A stretch of DNA of 6,372 nucleotides from contig CALCPT010000601.1 in assembly GCA_937897265.1 (NCBI GenBank), forward strand, positions 1-6,372, in the 5' to 3' direction. The first letter of the stretch is position 1, and the number at the start of each line of letters is the position of its first letter. Below, piece by piece: positions 1 to 5,916 of this stretch. Source of the DNA: an uncultured Alcaligenaceae bacterium (GTDB taxonomy: Bacteria > Pseudomonadota > Gammaproteobacteria > Burkholderiales > Burkholderiaceae_B). The translations under genes were made by a program, and so were the position numbers. The notes beneath the pieces were generated by a model. It was not told the origin of the DNA. It saw nothing but the letters and a program-made list of their open reading frames with translations, and searched no databases.

Positions 1-46
1 AGATACATTGGCGTGACTGGAGTTCAGACGTGTGCTCTTCCGATCT
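1..46 (+). other. Illumina sequencing adapter left in the assembly
   Basis: These bases are synthetic. Positions 13-46 match the TruSeq-type Read 2 adapter, beginning GTGACTGGAGTTCAGACG and ending GTGCTCTTCCGATCT. Positions 1-4 (AGAT) fit the end of the P7 primer, and the eight bases between (5-12, ACATTGGC) sit exactly where an i7 index belongs. The genome therefore begins at base 47. No biological feature should be called here, and the segment should be trimmed. The identification rests on recalled adapter sequence, which is distinctive over 34 bases. Confidence 0.97.
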
Positions 47-586
47 TTGGGTCAAACCGAGGGTGACGTTGAGAAATTACTTGCTGATATTCGCGCCAAC
101 ATCGAACGCGAAGTCAAAGCACGTACGATGGCACGCACCAAAAACAGCGTCATGGATGCTTTGGTGGCGGTTGCCACGTTTGACGTGCCTAAGGCGCTGA
201 TCGACAGCGAGTGCGAGGCCCGTGTGGCCGCAGCCCGAGCCGAACTGACCCAGCGTGGCGTACCAAATGCAGACAAAATGCCTATCCCAGCTGATGCGTT
301 TGCCACTGAAGCCGAGCGTCGCGTCAAGCTCGGTTTGCTGGTGTCTGAACTGGTTCAGGCCGAGCAGTTGCAAGCCAAGCCTGAGCAGGTTCGCGCCCGC
401 ATTGAAGAATTTGCCTCAAGCTACGAAAAACCCGCTGAAGTCGTAAGCTATTATTTGTCAGATCGCGCACGTCGCTCAGAAGTCGAGGGCATCGTGCTTG
501 AAGACAATGTGGTTCAACATGCGTTAGCCAAGGCGCAAGTTGAAGACGAGCAAGTGCCCTTTGACCAAGTCATGGAAACTAAATAA
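47..586 (+). CDS. tig: Trigger factor, C-terminal part (5'-truncated by contig end)
   Basis: This is the C-terminal 179 residues of the ribosome-associated chaperone trigger factor, which binds at the nascent-chain exit of the 50S subunit. Full-length family members have about 430-440 residues, so the ribosome-binding N-terminal domain and the FKBP-like prolyl isomerase domain are missing. What remains is the helical substrate-cradling domain. Recognisable stretches are GDVEKLLADIRANIEREVK, FDVPKALIDSE, AERRVKLGLLVSELV and the C-terminal EEFASSYEKPAEVVSYY. The open frame runs upstream to a GTG at 32, but that codon and the four after it (V/M-L-F-R-S) are adapter, so there is no true start in the window. 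The truncation comes from the contig end, not from a mutation. The stop TAA abuts the clpP ATG with no gap, which implies cotranscription and probable translational coupling. Confidence 0.96.
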   Translation: MGQTEGDVEKLLADIRANIEREVKARTMARTKNSVMDALVAVATFDVPKALIDSECEARVAAARAELTQRGVPNADKMPIPADAFATEAERRVKLGLLVSELVQAEQLQAKPEQVRARIEEFASSYEKPAEVVSYYLSDRARRSEVEGIVLEDNVVQHALAKAQVEDEQVPFDQVMETK

Positions 587-1243
587 ATGCAACGTTTTAC
601 CGACTTTTATGCATCCATGCATGGTGGCGAGTCTGTGACTCCTACTGCGCTTGGTTACATCCCGATGGTCATTGAGCAATCAGGGCGTGGCGAGCGCGCC
701 TATGACATTTACTCAAGGTTGCTTAAAGAGCGTGTCATTTTTTTGGTCGGGCCGGTCAATGACCAGTCTGCCAACGTCATTGTTGCCCAGCTGCTCTTTC
801 TAGAGTCTGAAAATCCTGACAAAGACGTCGCGCTCTACATCAACTCACCGGGTGGGTCGGTTTACGCTGGCATGGCCATTTATGACACCATGCGTTTTAT
901 CAAGCCTGAAGTGTCAACGCTTTGCACTGGCTTAGCGGCCAGTATGGGGGCGTTTTTGTTGGCTGCTGGCACGAAAGGCAAGCGTTTTTCATTACCAAAC
1001 TCACGCATCATGATTCACCAGCCCTCAGGCGGTGCGCAGGGTCAGGCGTCAGATATTCAAATTCAAGCCCGCGAAATCTTAGATTTGCGTGAACGCTTAA
1101 ATGGGATGTTGGCCGAAAATACTGGTCAAAGCATTGAGCGTATCGCCTTGGATACCGAGCGCGATAACTTTATGTCTGCTCCTGATGCAGTATCGTATGG
1201 TTTGATTGATAAGGTTTTAACCTCGCGGGCCGACACCGTATAA
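587..1243 (+). CDS. clpP: ATP-dependent Clp protease proteolytic subunit
   Basis: ClpP is the serine peptidase that forms a double heptameric chamber and degrades proteins unfolded and fed in by ClpX (or ClpA). The protein has 218 residues, a normal length for proteobacteria. The catalytic triad is complete: Ser119 in GLAASMGAF, His144 in MIHQPSGG and Asp193 in [10 protein letters not shown], each offset by eight from the E. coli precursor numbering. The stretch before YIPMVIEQ (about residues 1-21) is probably a propeptide removed by self-processing. The ATG at 587 directly follows the tig stop. GGAAA inside the last tig codons (575-579 or near) may act as a weak ribosome binding site; other Met codons at residues 11 and 27 are less likely because the upstream part matches the usual propeptide length. 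It is followed by clpX, its partner unfoldase. Confidence 0.97.
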   Translation: MQRFTDFYASMHGGESVTPTALGYIPMVIEQSGRGERAYDIYSRLLKERVIFLVGPVNDQSANVIVAQLLFLESENPDKDVALYINSPGGSVYAGMAIYDTMRFIKPEVSTLCTGLAASMGAFLLAAGTKGKRFSLPNSRIMIHQPSGGAQGQASDIQIQAREILDLRERLNGMLAENTGQSIERIALDTERDNFMSAPDAVSYGLIDKVLTSRADTV

Positions 1244-1260
1244 GGATTTACCCAGGCCTC

Positions 1261-1285
1261 GATGGCTCAGGCAGTCTGAACCATC
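1261..1285 (+). promoter_or_regulatory. Intercistronic hairpin between clpP and clpX
   Basis: The arms GATGGCTCAG (1261-1270) and CTGAACCATC (1276-1285) pair at nine of ten positions around the five-base loop GCAGT, with a single C-A mismatch at 1266/1280. No T tract follows on either strand, so it is not an intrinsic terminator. It occupies the 81-bp gap between clpP and clpX. By inference it could be an mRNA processing or stability element that sets the ClpP to ClpX ratio. The structure is seen directly; the role is not. Confidence 0.55.
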
Positions 1286-1324
1286 TGTTAAAACAAGGCT
1301 TGGTACAACTCGTAATGGATCGTT

Positions 1325-2617
1325 ATGTCAGAAAAAAAAGGCTCAGCTAGCACGAAGATTTTGCATTGTTCATTTTGCAACAAGAGCCAGAACGAAGTAC
1401 GAAAACTCATCGCCGGGCCTTCGGTCTTTGTATGTGACGAGTGCATTGAGTTATGTAACGACATTATTCGCGAAGAAGCCCAAGCAAGTGCCCGTGCTTC
1501 GATCCGTACAGATTTACCAACACCTGCCGAAATCAAAGCCTTTCTAGATCAATATGTGATTGGTCAAACCGCGTCTAAACGTGTGTTGGCGGTGGCTGTG
1601 TACAACCATTACAAGCGTTTGCGCCATGGTGAAGTCAAGGGCGATGACGTAGAGCTCTCAAAAAGTAATATCCTGCTAATCGGCCCCACGGGCTCTGGCA
1701 AAACCTTGCTTGCACAAACCCTTGCACGTCAATTGAATGTGCCCTTTGTGATGGCTGACGCCACGACACTGACCGAAGCCGGTTATGTGGGTGAAGACGT
1801 CGAAAACATCATTCAAAAATTGCTGCAAAACTGCAATTACGAAGTCGACAAAGCACAGCGCGCGATCGTCTATATCGATGAGATCGACAAAATTTCTCGC
1901 AAAGCTGACAACCCTTCTATTACCCGCGACGTATCCGGTGAGGGTGTGCAACAGGCACTCTTGAAACTCATCGAAGGGACTGTGGCCTCGGTACCCCCGC
2001 AGGGCGGGCGTAAGCACCCCAATCAAGACTTTGTTCAAGTCGATACGACCAACATCTTGTTTATCGTTGGCGGTGCCTTTGACGGCCTTGAAAAGGTCAT
2101 CCGCAATCGTACCGAGCGTTCTGGAATTGGTTTTAGCGCAAAGGTCGACTCGAAGATTGAGCAGTCAGCGGGCAGTACCTTTCTTGAAGTCGAACCGGAA
2201 GATCTGGTGAAGTTTGGCTTGATTCCTGAATTGGTTGGTCGTCTTCCTGTGACTGCTACATTGCAAGAGCTCGACGAAGACACGTTAATTCAGATTTTGA
2301 CCGAGCCCAAAAACGCCCTAGTGAAGCAGTTTCAAAAGCTCTTCGCGATGGAAGGCGCCGAGCTTGAGATTCGGCCTGCTGCACTGCGGGCGATTGCCCG
2401 CAAAGCTGTGAAACGTAAAACAGGTGCGCGCGGCCTGCGCTCAATCCTTGAGTCTGCCTTACTAGACACCATGTACGAACTGCCTACTCAAGGCAACATC
2501 AAGCGCGTTGTGCTTGACGAGTCTACGATTGACGGCCAAGGTAAGCCCTTGCTGGTTTACGGCGACGAAATCGAACAGCCTAAGCCAGATCGTAACTTAC
2601 GTGACGCAGCCGCTTAG
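1325..2617 (+). CDS. clpX: ATP-dependent Clp protease ATP-binding subunit ClpX
   Basis: ClpX is the hexameric AAA+ unfoldase that recognises substrates such as ssrA-tagged proteins and threads them into ClpP. It has 430 residues, close to the usual 420-430. The N-terminal zinc-binding domain has Cys15, Cys18, Cys37 and Cys40. The AAA+ core has Walker A GPTGSGKT (120-127), pore loop GYVG (153-156), Walker [10 protein letters not shown] (181-189, Asp185/Glu186), the RKH pore loop (229-231), an arginine finger at Arg306 in LVGRLP and sensor 2 Arg369 in TGARG. The ClpP-docking IGF tripeptide is at 268-270, so pairing with the upstream clpP product is expected. The start has a weak GGA (1317-1319) five bases upstream. 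Codons 3-5 contain a run of eight A (1332-1339), where an indel would be the likeliest sequencing or slippage error; the frame is intact as read. Confidence 0.98.
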   Translation: MSEKKGSASTKILHCSFCNKSQNEVRKLIAGPSVFVCDECIELCNDIIREEAQASARASIRTDLPTPAEIKAFLDQYVIGQTASKRVLAVAVYNHYKRLRHGEVKGDDVELSKSNILLIGPTGSGKTLLAQTLARQLNVPFVMADATTLTEAGYVGEDVENIIQKLLQNCNYEVDKAQRAIVYIDEIDKISRKADNPSITRDVSGEGVQQALLKLIEGTVASVPPQGGRKHPNQDFVQVDTTNILFIVGGAFDGLEKVIRNRTERSGIGFSAKVDSKIEQSAGSTFLEVEPEDLVKFGLIPELVGRLPVTATLQELDEDTLIQILTEPKNALVKQFQKLFAMEGAELEIRPAALRAIARKAVKRKTGARGLRSILESALLDTMYELPTQGNIKRVVLDESTIDGQGKPLLVYGDEIEQPKPDRNLRDAAA

Positions 2618-2635
2618 GGCTAATGTTGAGTACAA

Positions 2636-2693
2636 GGTTTTTCGAAAACTCCGAAGGCTGTTTCAGATGAGGCTTAAGATTTTCGAAAAATCC
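2636..2693. repeat. Two copies of a TTTTCGAAAA palindrome
   Basis: The 10-bp perfect palindrome TTTTCGAAAA occurs at 2639-2648 and at 2680-2689, with centres 41 bp apart, close to four helical turns. Each copy sits in a larger imperfect palindrome: GGTTTTTCGAAAACTCC (2636-2652) and GATTTTCGAAAAATCC (2678-2693). In RNA the two copies can also pair with each other over 11 consecutive base pairs (2638-2648 with 2680-2690), plus two G-C pairs after a one-base bulge. They lie just after the clpX stop and before its terminator. The repeats are certain; whether they are protein-binding sites or an RNA stem is unknown. Confidence 0.6.
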
Positions 2694-2722
2694 AAATGCC
2701 CCTCAAAATTTATGTTTTTCTC

Positions 2723-2748
2723 AGCCCCTTGTAGGGGCTTTTTATTTT
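2723..2748 (+). terminator. Intrinsic terminator after clpX
   Basis: AGCCCC (2723-2728) pairs with GGGGCT (2734-2739) around TTGTA; the outer loop bases T2729 and A2733 can add a seventh pair. A T-rich tail follows (T2739-T2743, then A, then four T). This GC-rich stem with a U tract ends the tig-clpP-clpX transcript and separates it from lon. Confidence 0.88.
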
Positions 2749-2762
2749 GTCGGCGTCACGAG

Positions 2763-2790
2763 CTTGAAATTTGAGCTATCGTCTACATAA
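2763..2790 (+). promoter_or_regulatory. Putative heat-shock (sigma-32-type) promoter of lon
   Basis: CTTGAAA (2763-2769) matches the E. coli sigma-32 -35 consensus exactly. After a 13-bp spacer, CTACATAA (2783-2790) partly matches the -10 consensus CCCCATnT, including its CAT core. The spacing is within the known range. The site starts 15 bp after the clpX terminator and would give a lon leader of roughly 70 bases. lon is a classical sigma-32 target, which supports the call. The weak point is the -10, and CTTGAAA alone also occurs by chance inside coding regions of this window (for example in clpX and lon). Confidence 0.55.
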
Positions 2791-2800
2791 CAGACATATT
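2771..2800 (+). promoter_or_regulatory. Possible overlapping sigma-70-type promoter of lon
   Basis: TTGAGC (2771-2776) and CATATT (2795-2800), separated by 18 bp, match four of six positions each of the housekeeping -35 and -10 consensus. It overlaps the heat-shock-type promoter and could supply basal lon expression. The match is ordinary and may be chance. Confidence 0.25.
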
Positions 2801-2823
2801 CGTGTCATTACGGTCGTTATGTC
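2785..2823 (+). promoter_or_regulatory. Possible alternative hairpins in the lon leader
   Basis: ACATAAC (2785-2791) is complementary to GTTATGT (2816-2822), and GACATA (2793-2798) is complementary to the overlapping TATGTC (2818-2823), so the two pairings exclude each other. GACA (2793-2796) can also pair with TGTC (2803-2806). All stems are short and AT-rich. A temperature-sensitive leader is conceivable for a heat-shock gene but is only an inference, and part of the first arm overlaps the putative -10. Confidence 0.2.
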
Positions 2824-2856
2824 GGTGGCTCACTTGGGCTTTACCGAGTCTTTATT

Positions 2857-2860
2857 AGGA
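2857..2860 (+). promoter_or_regulatory. Ribosome binding site of lon
   Basis: AGGA lies seven bases before the ATG at 2868, the best Shine-Dalgarno match seen in this window. It supports the chosen lon start. Confidence 0.8.
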
Positions 2861-2867
2861 TTTTTTC

Positions 2868-5321
2868 ATGTCTGAAAACCAGACCTTGCCCTCTGAACCG
2901 ATTCAGCTGCCATTGTTGCCATTGCGCGACGTGGTGGTGTTCCCTCACATGGTGATCCCATTATTTGTTGGACGCCCGCTCTCTATTCGCGCCCTCGAGG
3001 CAGCGATGGAGGCCGGCAAAAGCATCATGCTCGCCGCACAGAAATCGGCCGGTAAAGACGACCCAACCCCAGACGACGTGTACGAGATCGGCTGTGTGGC
3101 AACTATCTTGCAAATGCTTAAGTTGCCCGATGGTACGGTCAAAGTTCTTGTCGAAGGCGCGCAGCGTGCTCGCATCAGTGAGATTCAAGATACGGACACC
3201 CACTTTACGTCGACTTTGGTACCAATCGCACCCGATCTCGCGGTAAGCGCTGAGACCGAGGCTTTGCGTCGGGCGATCGTGGGTCAGTTTGAGCAATACG
3301 TCAAACTGAACAAAAAGATTCCTCCAGAGATTTTGACTTCGCTTGCCGGGATCGACGATGCTGGTCGCTTGGCAGATACCATTGCCGCGCATTTGCCACT
3401 CAAACTCGAGCAAAAGCAAAAAATGCTTGAAGTGATTTCGACTTCAGAGCGGCTTGAGGCGTTATTGACGCAACTCGAAACTGAGATTGATATTCTTCAG
3501 GTTGAAAAGCGCATTCGCGGTCGCGTTAAAAAACAGATGGAAAAAAGTCAGCGTGACTACTATCTGAACGAGCAAGTGAAAGCCATTCAAAAAGAACTGG
3601 GTGAAGGCGAAGAGGGTGCCGACATAGAAGAGCTTGAAAAGAAAATTCTTGGTGCACATTTGCCTAAAGACGCCAAAAAGAAAGTCGATGGCGAACTCAA
3701 AAAGCTTAAGTTGATGTCACCGATGTCAGCCGAAGCGACTGTCGTGCGCAACTACATCGATACAGTGATCAATTTGCCTTGGCGCAAAAAGAGCAAGGTG
3801 AATCACTCGATACCAAACGCTGAAAGCGTGCTGGACGATGATCACTATGGTTTAGACAAGGTTAAAGAACGTATCCTTGAATATCTTGCTGTGCAGCAGC
3901 GTGTCGACAAAATCAAGGCGCCAATTCTTTGTTTGGTTGGCCCACCAGGCGTGGGCAAAACCTCTTTAGGGCAATCGATTGCAAAAGCGACAAATCGTAA
4001 ATTCATTCGTATGGCCTTGGGTGGCGTGCGCGATGAAGCCGAGATTCGTGGCCATCGCCGCACCTATATTGGTTCAATGCCGGGCAAGATATTACAAAAT
4101 ATGTCTAAGGTTGCCGTGCGTAACCCGCTGTTTTTGTTGGACGAAATTGATAAGCTTGGGATGGATTTTCGCGGTGACCCAGCCTCGGCCCTCTTAGAGG
4201 TGCTTGATCCTGAGCAAAATCACACGTTTCAAGACCACTACGTTGAGGTCGACTTTGACCTGTCTGACGTGATGTTTGTCGCAACGAGCAATACTTTGAA
4301 CATCCCAGCAGCACTGCTTGATCGTATGGAGGTCATTCGTCTCTCGGGTTATACCGAAGAAGAGAAGATCCACATCGCGATGGATCACCTGTTGCCCAAG
4401 GTAATGCAAAATAATGGCGTCAAGGCAGAAGAGTTGGTGGTTGAAGAGTCGGCTCTGCGCGATATCGTGCGTTATTACACACGTGAAGCAGGTGTGCGTT
4501 CGCTTGAGCGCGACATCGGAAAAATCTGCCGTAAGGTCGTCAAAAAACTGTTGGCAGATAGCGAGGCCCTGAAGCAAGCGAAGTCTAAAGAGGTGCCGCT
4601 CAAAGTCACGGTTACGTCTGAAAACTTGAGCGACTACCTGGGTGTTCGCCGCTTTAGTTTCGGGATGGCCGAGAAAGACAATCAGATCGGGCAGGTGAAT
4701 GGCTTGGCCTGGACCGAAGTGGGCGGTGATTTGCTGACAATTGAAGTTGCCGATATGCCTGGTAAGGGCGTGATTCAACGCACGGGTTCAATTGGCGATG
4801 TGATGAAAGAGTCGGTTGAGGCGGCGCGCAGCGTGGTGCGTACACGTGCCCGGCGTCTAGGCATCGCTGACAATATCTTTGAGAAGCGCGATATACACGT
4901 CCACTTTCCTGAGGGGGCGACACCTAAAGACGGTCCGTCAGCAGGTATCGCAATCACTTTAGCGATCGTTTCGGCCTTAACGCAAAATCCTGTTCGCGCG
5001 GATGTAGCGATGACAGGTGAAATCACCTTGCGTGGCGAAGTGCTTGCCATCGGCGGCTTAAAAGAGAAGCTGTTGGCAGCACATCGCGGTGGTATTAAGA
5101 CTGTGTTGATTCCTGAAGAGAACGTCAAGGATCTGACTGATATCCCTGATAACGTTAAGAATCAGCTCGAGATTATTCCGGTACGCTGGATTGATAAAGT
5201 GTTAGAGGTTGCTCTGGTGAATCCGTTAAAGCCGCTTGCCGATGAGGCTCCGGTGGCAGAGACGGTTGTGGCTAAAGCGGCAGAAACCGCTGCGGCGACT
5301 GATCCAGTGATTAAGCATTAA
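2868..5321 (+). CDS. lon: ATP-dependent Lon protease
   Basis: Lon is a cytoplasmic homohexameric AAA+ protease that unfolds and degrades misfolded and regulatory proteins. The order of domains is typical of LonA: an N-terminal LAN domain (about residues 12-205), a coiled-coil rich linker (about 205-310) with Lys/Glu-rich helices, an AAA+ module with Walker A GPPGVGKT (358-365) and Walker [10 protein letters not shown] (421-429, Asp425/Glu426), then the protease domain. The catalytic dyad is intact: Ser691 in DGPSAG and Lys734 in GLKEKLL, spaced by 43 as in E. coli. At 817 residues it is about 33 longer than E. coli Lon, partly from an Ala/Val/Glu-rich tail from about residue 788. The ATG at 2868 has a good AGGA upstream. 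It is probably transcribed alone from the promoter near 2763 and stops at the terminator at 5480-5505. Confidence 0.98.
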   Translation: MSENQTLPSEPIQLPLLPLRDVVVFPHMVIPLFVGRPLSIRALEAAMEAGKSIMLAAQKSAGKDDPTPDDVYEIGCVATILQMLKLPDGTVKVLVEGAQRARISEIQDTDTHFTSTLVPIAPDLAVSAETEALRRAIVGQFEQYVKLNKKIPPEILTSLAGIDDAGRLADTIAAHLPLKLEQKQKMLEVISTSERLEALLTQLETEIDILQVEKRIRGRVKKQMEKSQRDYYLNEQVKAIQKELGEGEEGADIEELEKKILGAHLPKDAKKKVDGELKKLKLMSPMSAEATVVRNYIDTVINLPWRKKSKVNHSIPNAESVLDDDHYGLDKVKERILEYLAVQQRVDKIKAPILCLVGPPGVGKTSLGQSIAKATNRKFIRMALGGVRDEAEIRGHRRTYIGSMPGKILQNMSKVAVRNPLFLLDEIDKLGMDFRGDPASALLEVLDPEQNHTFQDHYVEVDFDLSDVMFVATSNTLNIPAALLDRMEVIRLSGYTEEEKIHIAMDHLLPKVMQNNGVKAEELVVEESALRDIVRYYTREAGVRSLERDIGKICRKVVKKLLADSEALKQAKSKEVPLKVTVTSENLSDYLGVRRFSFGMAEKDNQIGQVNGLAWTEVGGDLLTIEVADMPGKGVIQRTGSIGDVMKESVEAARSVVRTRARRLGIADNIFEKRDIHVHFPEGATPKDGPSAGIAITLAIVSALTQNPVRADVAMTGEITLRGEVLAIGGLKEKLLAAHRGGIKTVLIPEENVKDLTDIPDNVKNQLEIIPVRWIDKVLEVALVNPLKPLADEAPVAETVVAKAAETAAATDPVIKH

Positions 5322-5398
5322 TGTTTTAATCAGGCACTCAATGTTGGTAACCATGAGTTTAGGGTTCAGCTGATGTTGAGTGTGAGGTTGTGCTCTGT

Positions 5399-5442
5399 TG
5401 TCTGTGTTTTGCTTGCAGGGTGTTCAAGCAGAGTGTCTGTGT
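5399..5442 (+). repeat. Direct repeat flanking a hairpin in the lon-hslR gap
   Basis: TGTCTGTGT occurs at 5399-5407 and again at 5434-5442, 35 bp apart. Between the copies, TGCTTG (5410-5415) pairs with CAAGCA (5425-5430) across a nine-base loop, and G-U and A-U pairs (5406-5409 with 5431-5434) can extend the stem in RNA. The surrounding stretch is unusually rich in GT on the + strand. The elements are seen directly; no function is assigned. They may belong to the lon 3' untranslated region or the hslR leader. Confidence 0.45.
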
Positions 5443-5474
5443 GATTTGATCGATAGTGTCTTTAGCTTTGAACG

Positions 5475-5505
5475 AAAAGGCGTCGTGCTTACGACGCTTT
5501 TTTTT
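5475..5505 (+). terminator. Strong intrinsic terminator between lon and hslR
   Basis: GCGTCGT (5480-5486) and ACGACGC (5491-5497) form a perfect seven-pair stem around the tetraloop GCTT, followed by eight T (5498-5505). Four A before the stem (5475-5478) extend the pairing into the T tract. On the minus strand those A become a short T4 run, so it may also work weakly in reverse. It ends the lon transcript. It lies in the open frame that continues upstream of hslR to a TTG at 5398, which argues strongly against any hslR start upstream of 5506. Confidence 0.92.
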
Positions 5506-5508
5506 GAG
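5506..5508 (+). promoter_or_regulatory. Short ribosome binding site deciding the hslR start
   Basis: GAG lies six bases before the ATG at 5515 but directly against the ATG at 5509, so 5515 is the better-spaced start. The motif is only three bases, so the choice is a preference. Confidence 0.4.
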
Positions 5509-5514
5509 ATGAAC

Positions 5515-5904
5515 ATGCCAGATAATCTTGATGCAGTGCGGATTGATAAATGGTTGTGGGCAGCACGATTTTTTAAATCACGCGCTCAGGCCGTGTTGGC
5601 GATTGAAGCTGGACGCGTTCAGTTACACGGCGAACGCATCAAGCCCGCACGCACGGTCAAGGTTGGCGATCGTGTGTTGATACAGCGAGAACAAGAACGC
5701 TTTGAGCTGTGGGTGCGTAATGTGACTGAGACGCGCCGTTCGGCACCCTTAGCGCGGATGTTATTTGACGAAACGCCTGAGAGTTTGTTAGCACGACAAA
5801 CCGCCGCAGAAAGGCGCAAATATTTTGTCGAGCCTTCGCAAGATATCAAGGCACGACCAACAAAACGCGATCGACGCGATCTAGAGAAATGGCGTGATGT
5901 TTAG
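5515..5904 (+). CDS. hslR: Ribosome-associated heat shock protein Hsp15 (S4 domain)
   Basis: Hsp15 binds free 50S subunits that still carry a nascent chain and helps return them to the translation cycle. The predicted 129 residues compare with 133 in E. coli. The S4 RNA-binding domain covers about residues 8-70, starting with the hallmark VRIDKWLWAARFFKSR and continuing through EAGRVQLHGERIKPARTVKVGD. The C-terminal part keeps the family pattern ETRRSAPLARMLFDETPES and the basic tail RPTKRDRRDLEKW. I chose ATG 5515; ATG 5509 would add two residues. The frame is open back to a TTG at 5398, but that extra stretch encodes a terminator and has no family counterpart. No clear promoter is visible, and the start lies only ten bases after the terminator T tract. 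The gene faces lexA, with 12 bases between the stop codons. Confidence 0.92.
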   Translation: MPDNLDAVRIDKWLWAARFFKSRAQAVLAIEAGRVQLHGERIKPARTVKVGDRVLIQREQERFELWVRNVTETRRSAPLARMLFDETPESLLARQTAAERRKYFVEPSQDIKARPTKRDRRDLEKWRDV

Positions 5905-5916
5905 CGTATCTCTGAT

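Noticed and set aside
1332..1339. A run of eight A near the clpX start as a phase-variation or frameshift site.
   Set aside because: It encodes the conserved Glu-Lys-Lys-Gly of ClpX in the normal frame; clpX is a housekeeping gene, and nothing suggests a selected switch.
2508..2774. A + strand open frame of 88 residues across the clpX end and the clpX-lon gap.
   Set aside because: It overlaps clpX in another frame, runs through the palindromes and the terminator, and has no recognisable domain.
4194..4778. A 194-residue minus-strand open frame inside lon.
   Set aside because: It lies wholly antisense to conserved lon codons and has no recognisable domain or independent ribosome site; it is a shadow of lon.
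5398..5514. N-terminal extension of hslR from a TTG at 5398, giving 168 residues.
   Set aside because: The extension encodes the terminator stem and T tract, has no Hsp15 family counterpart, and lacks a credible ribosome site; the family length fits a start at 5509 or 5515.
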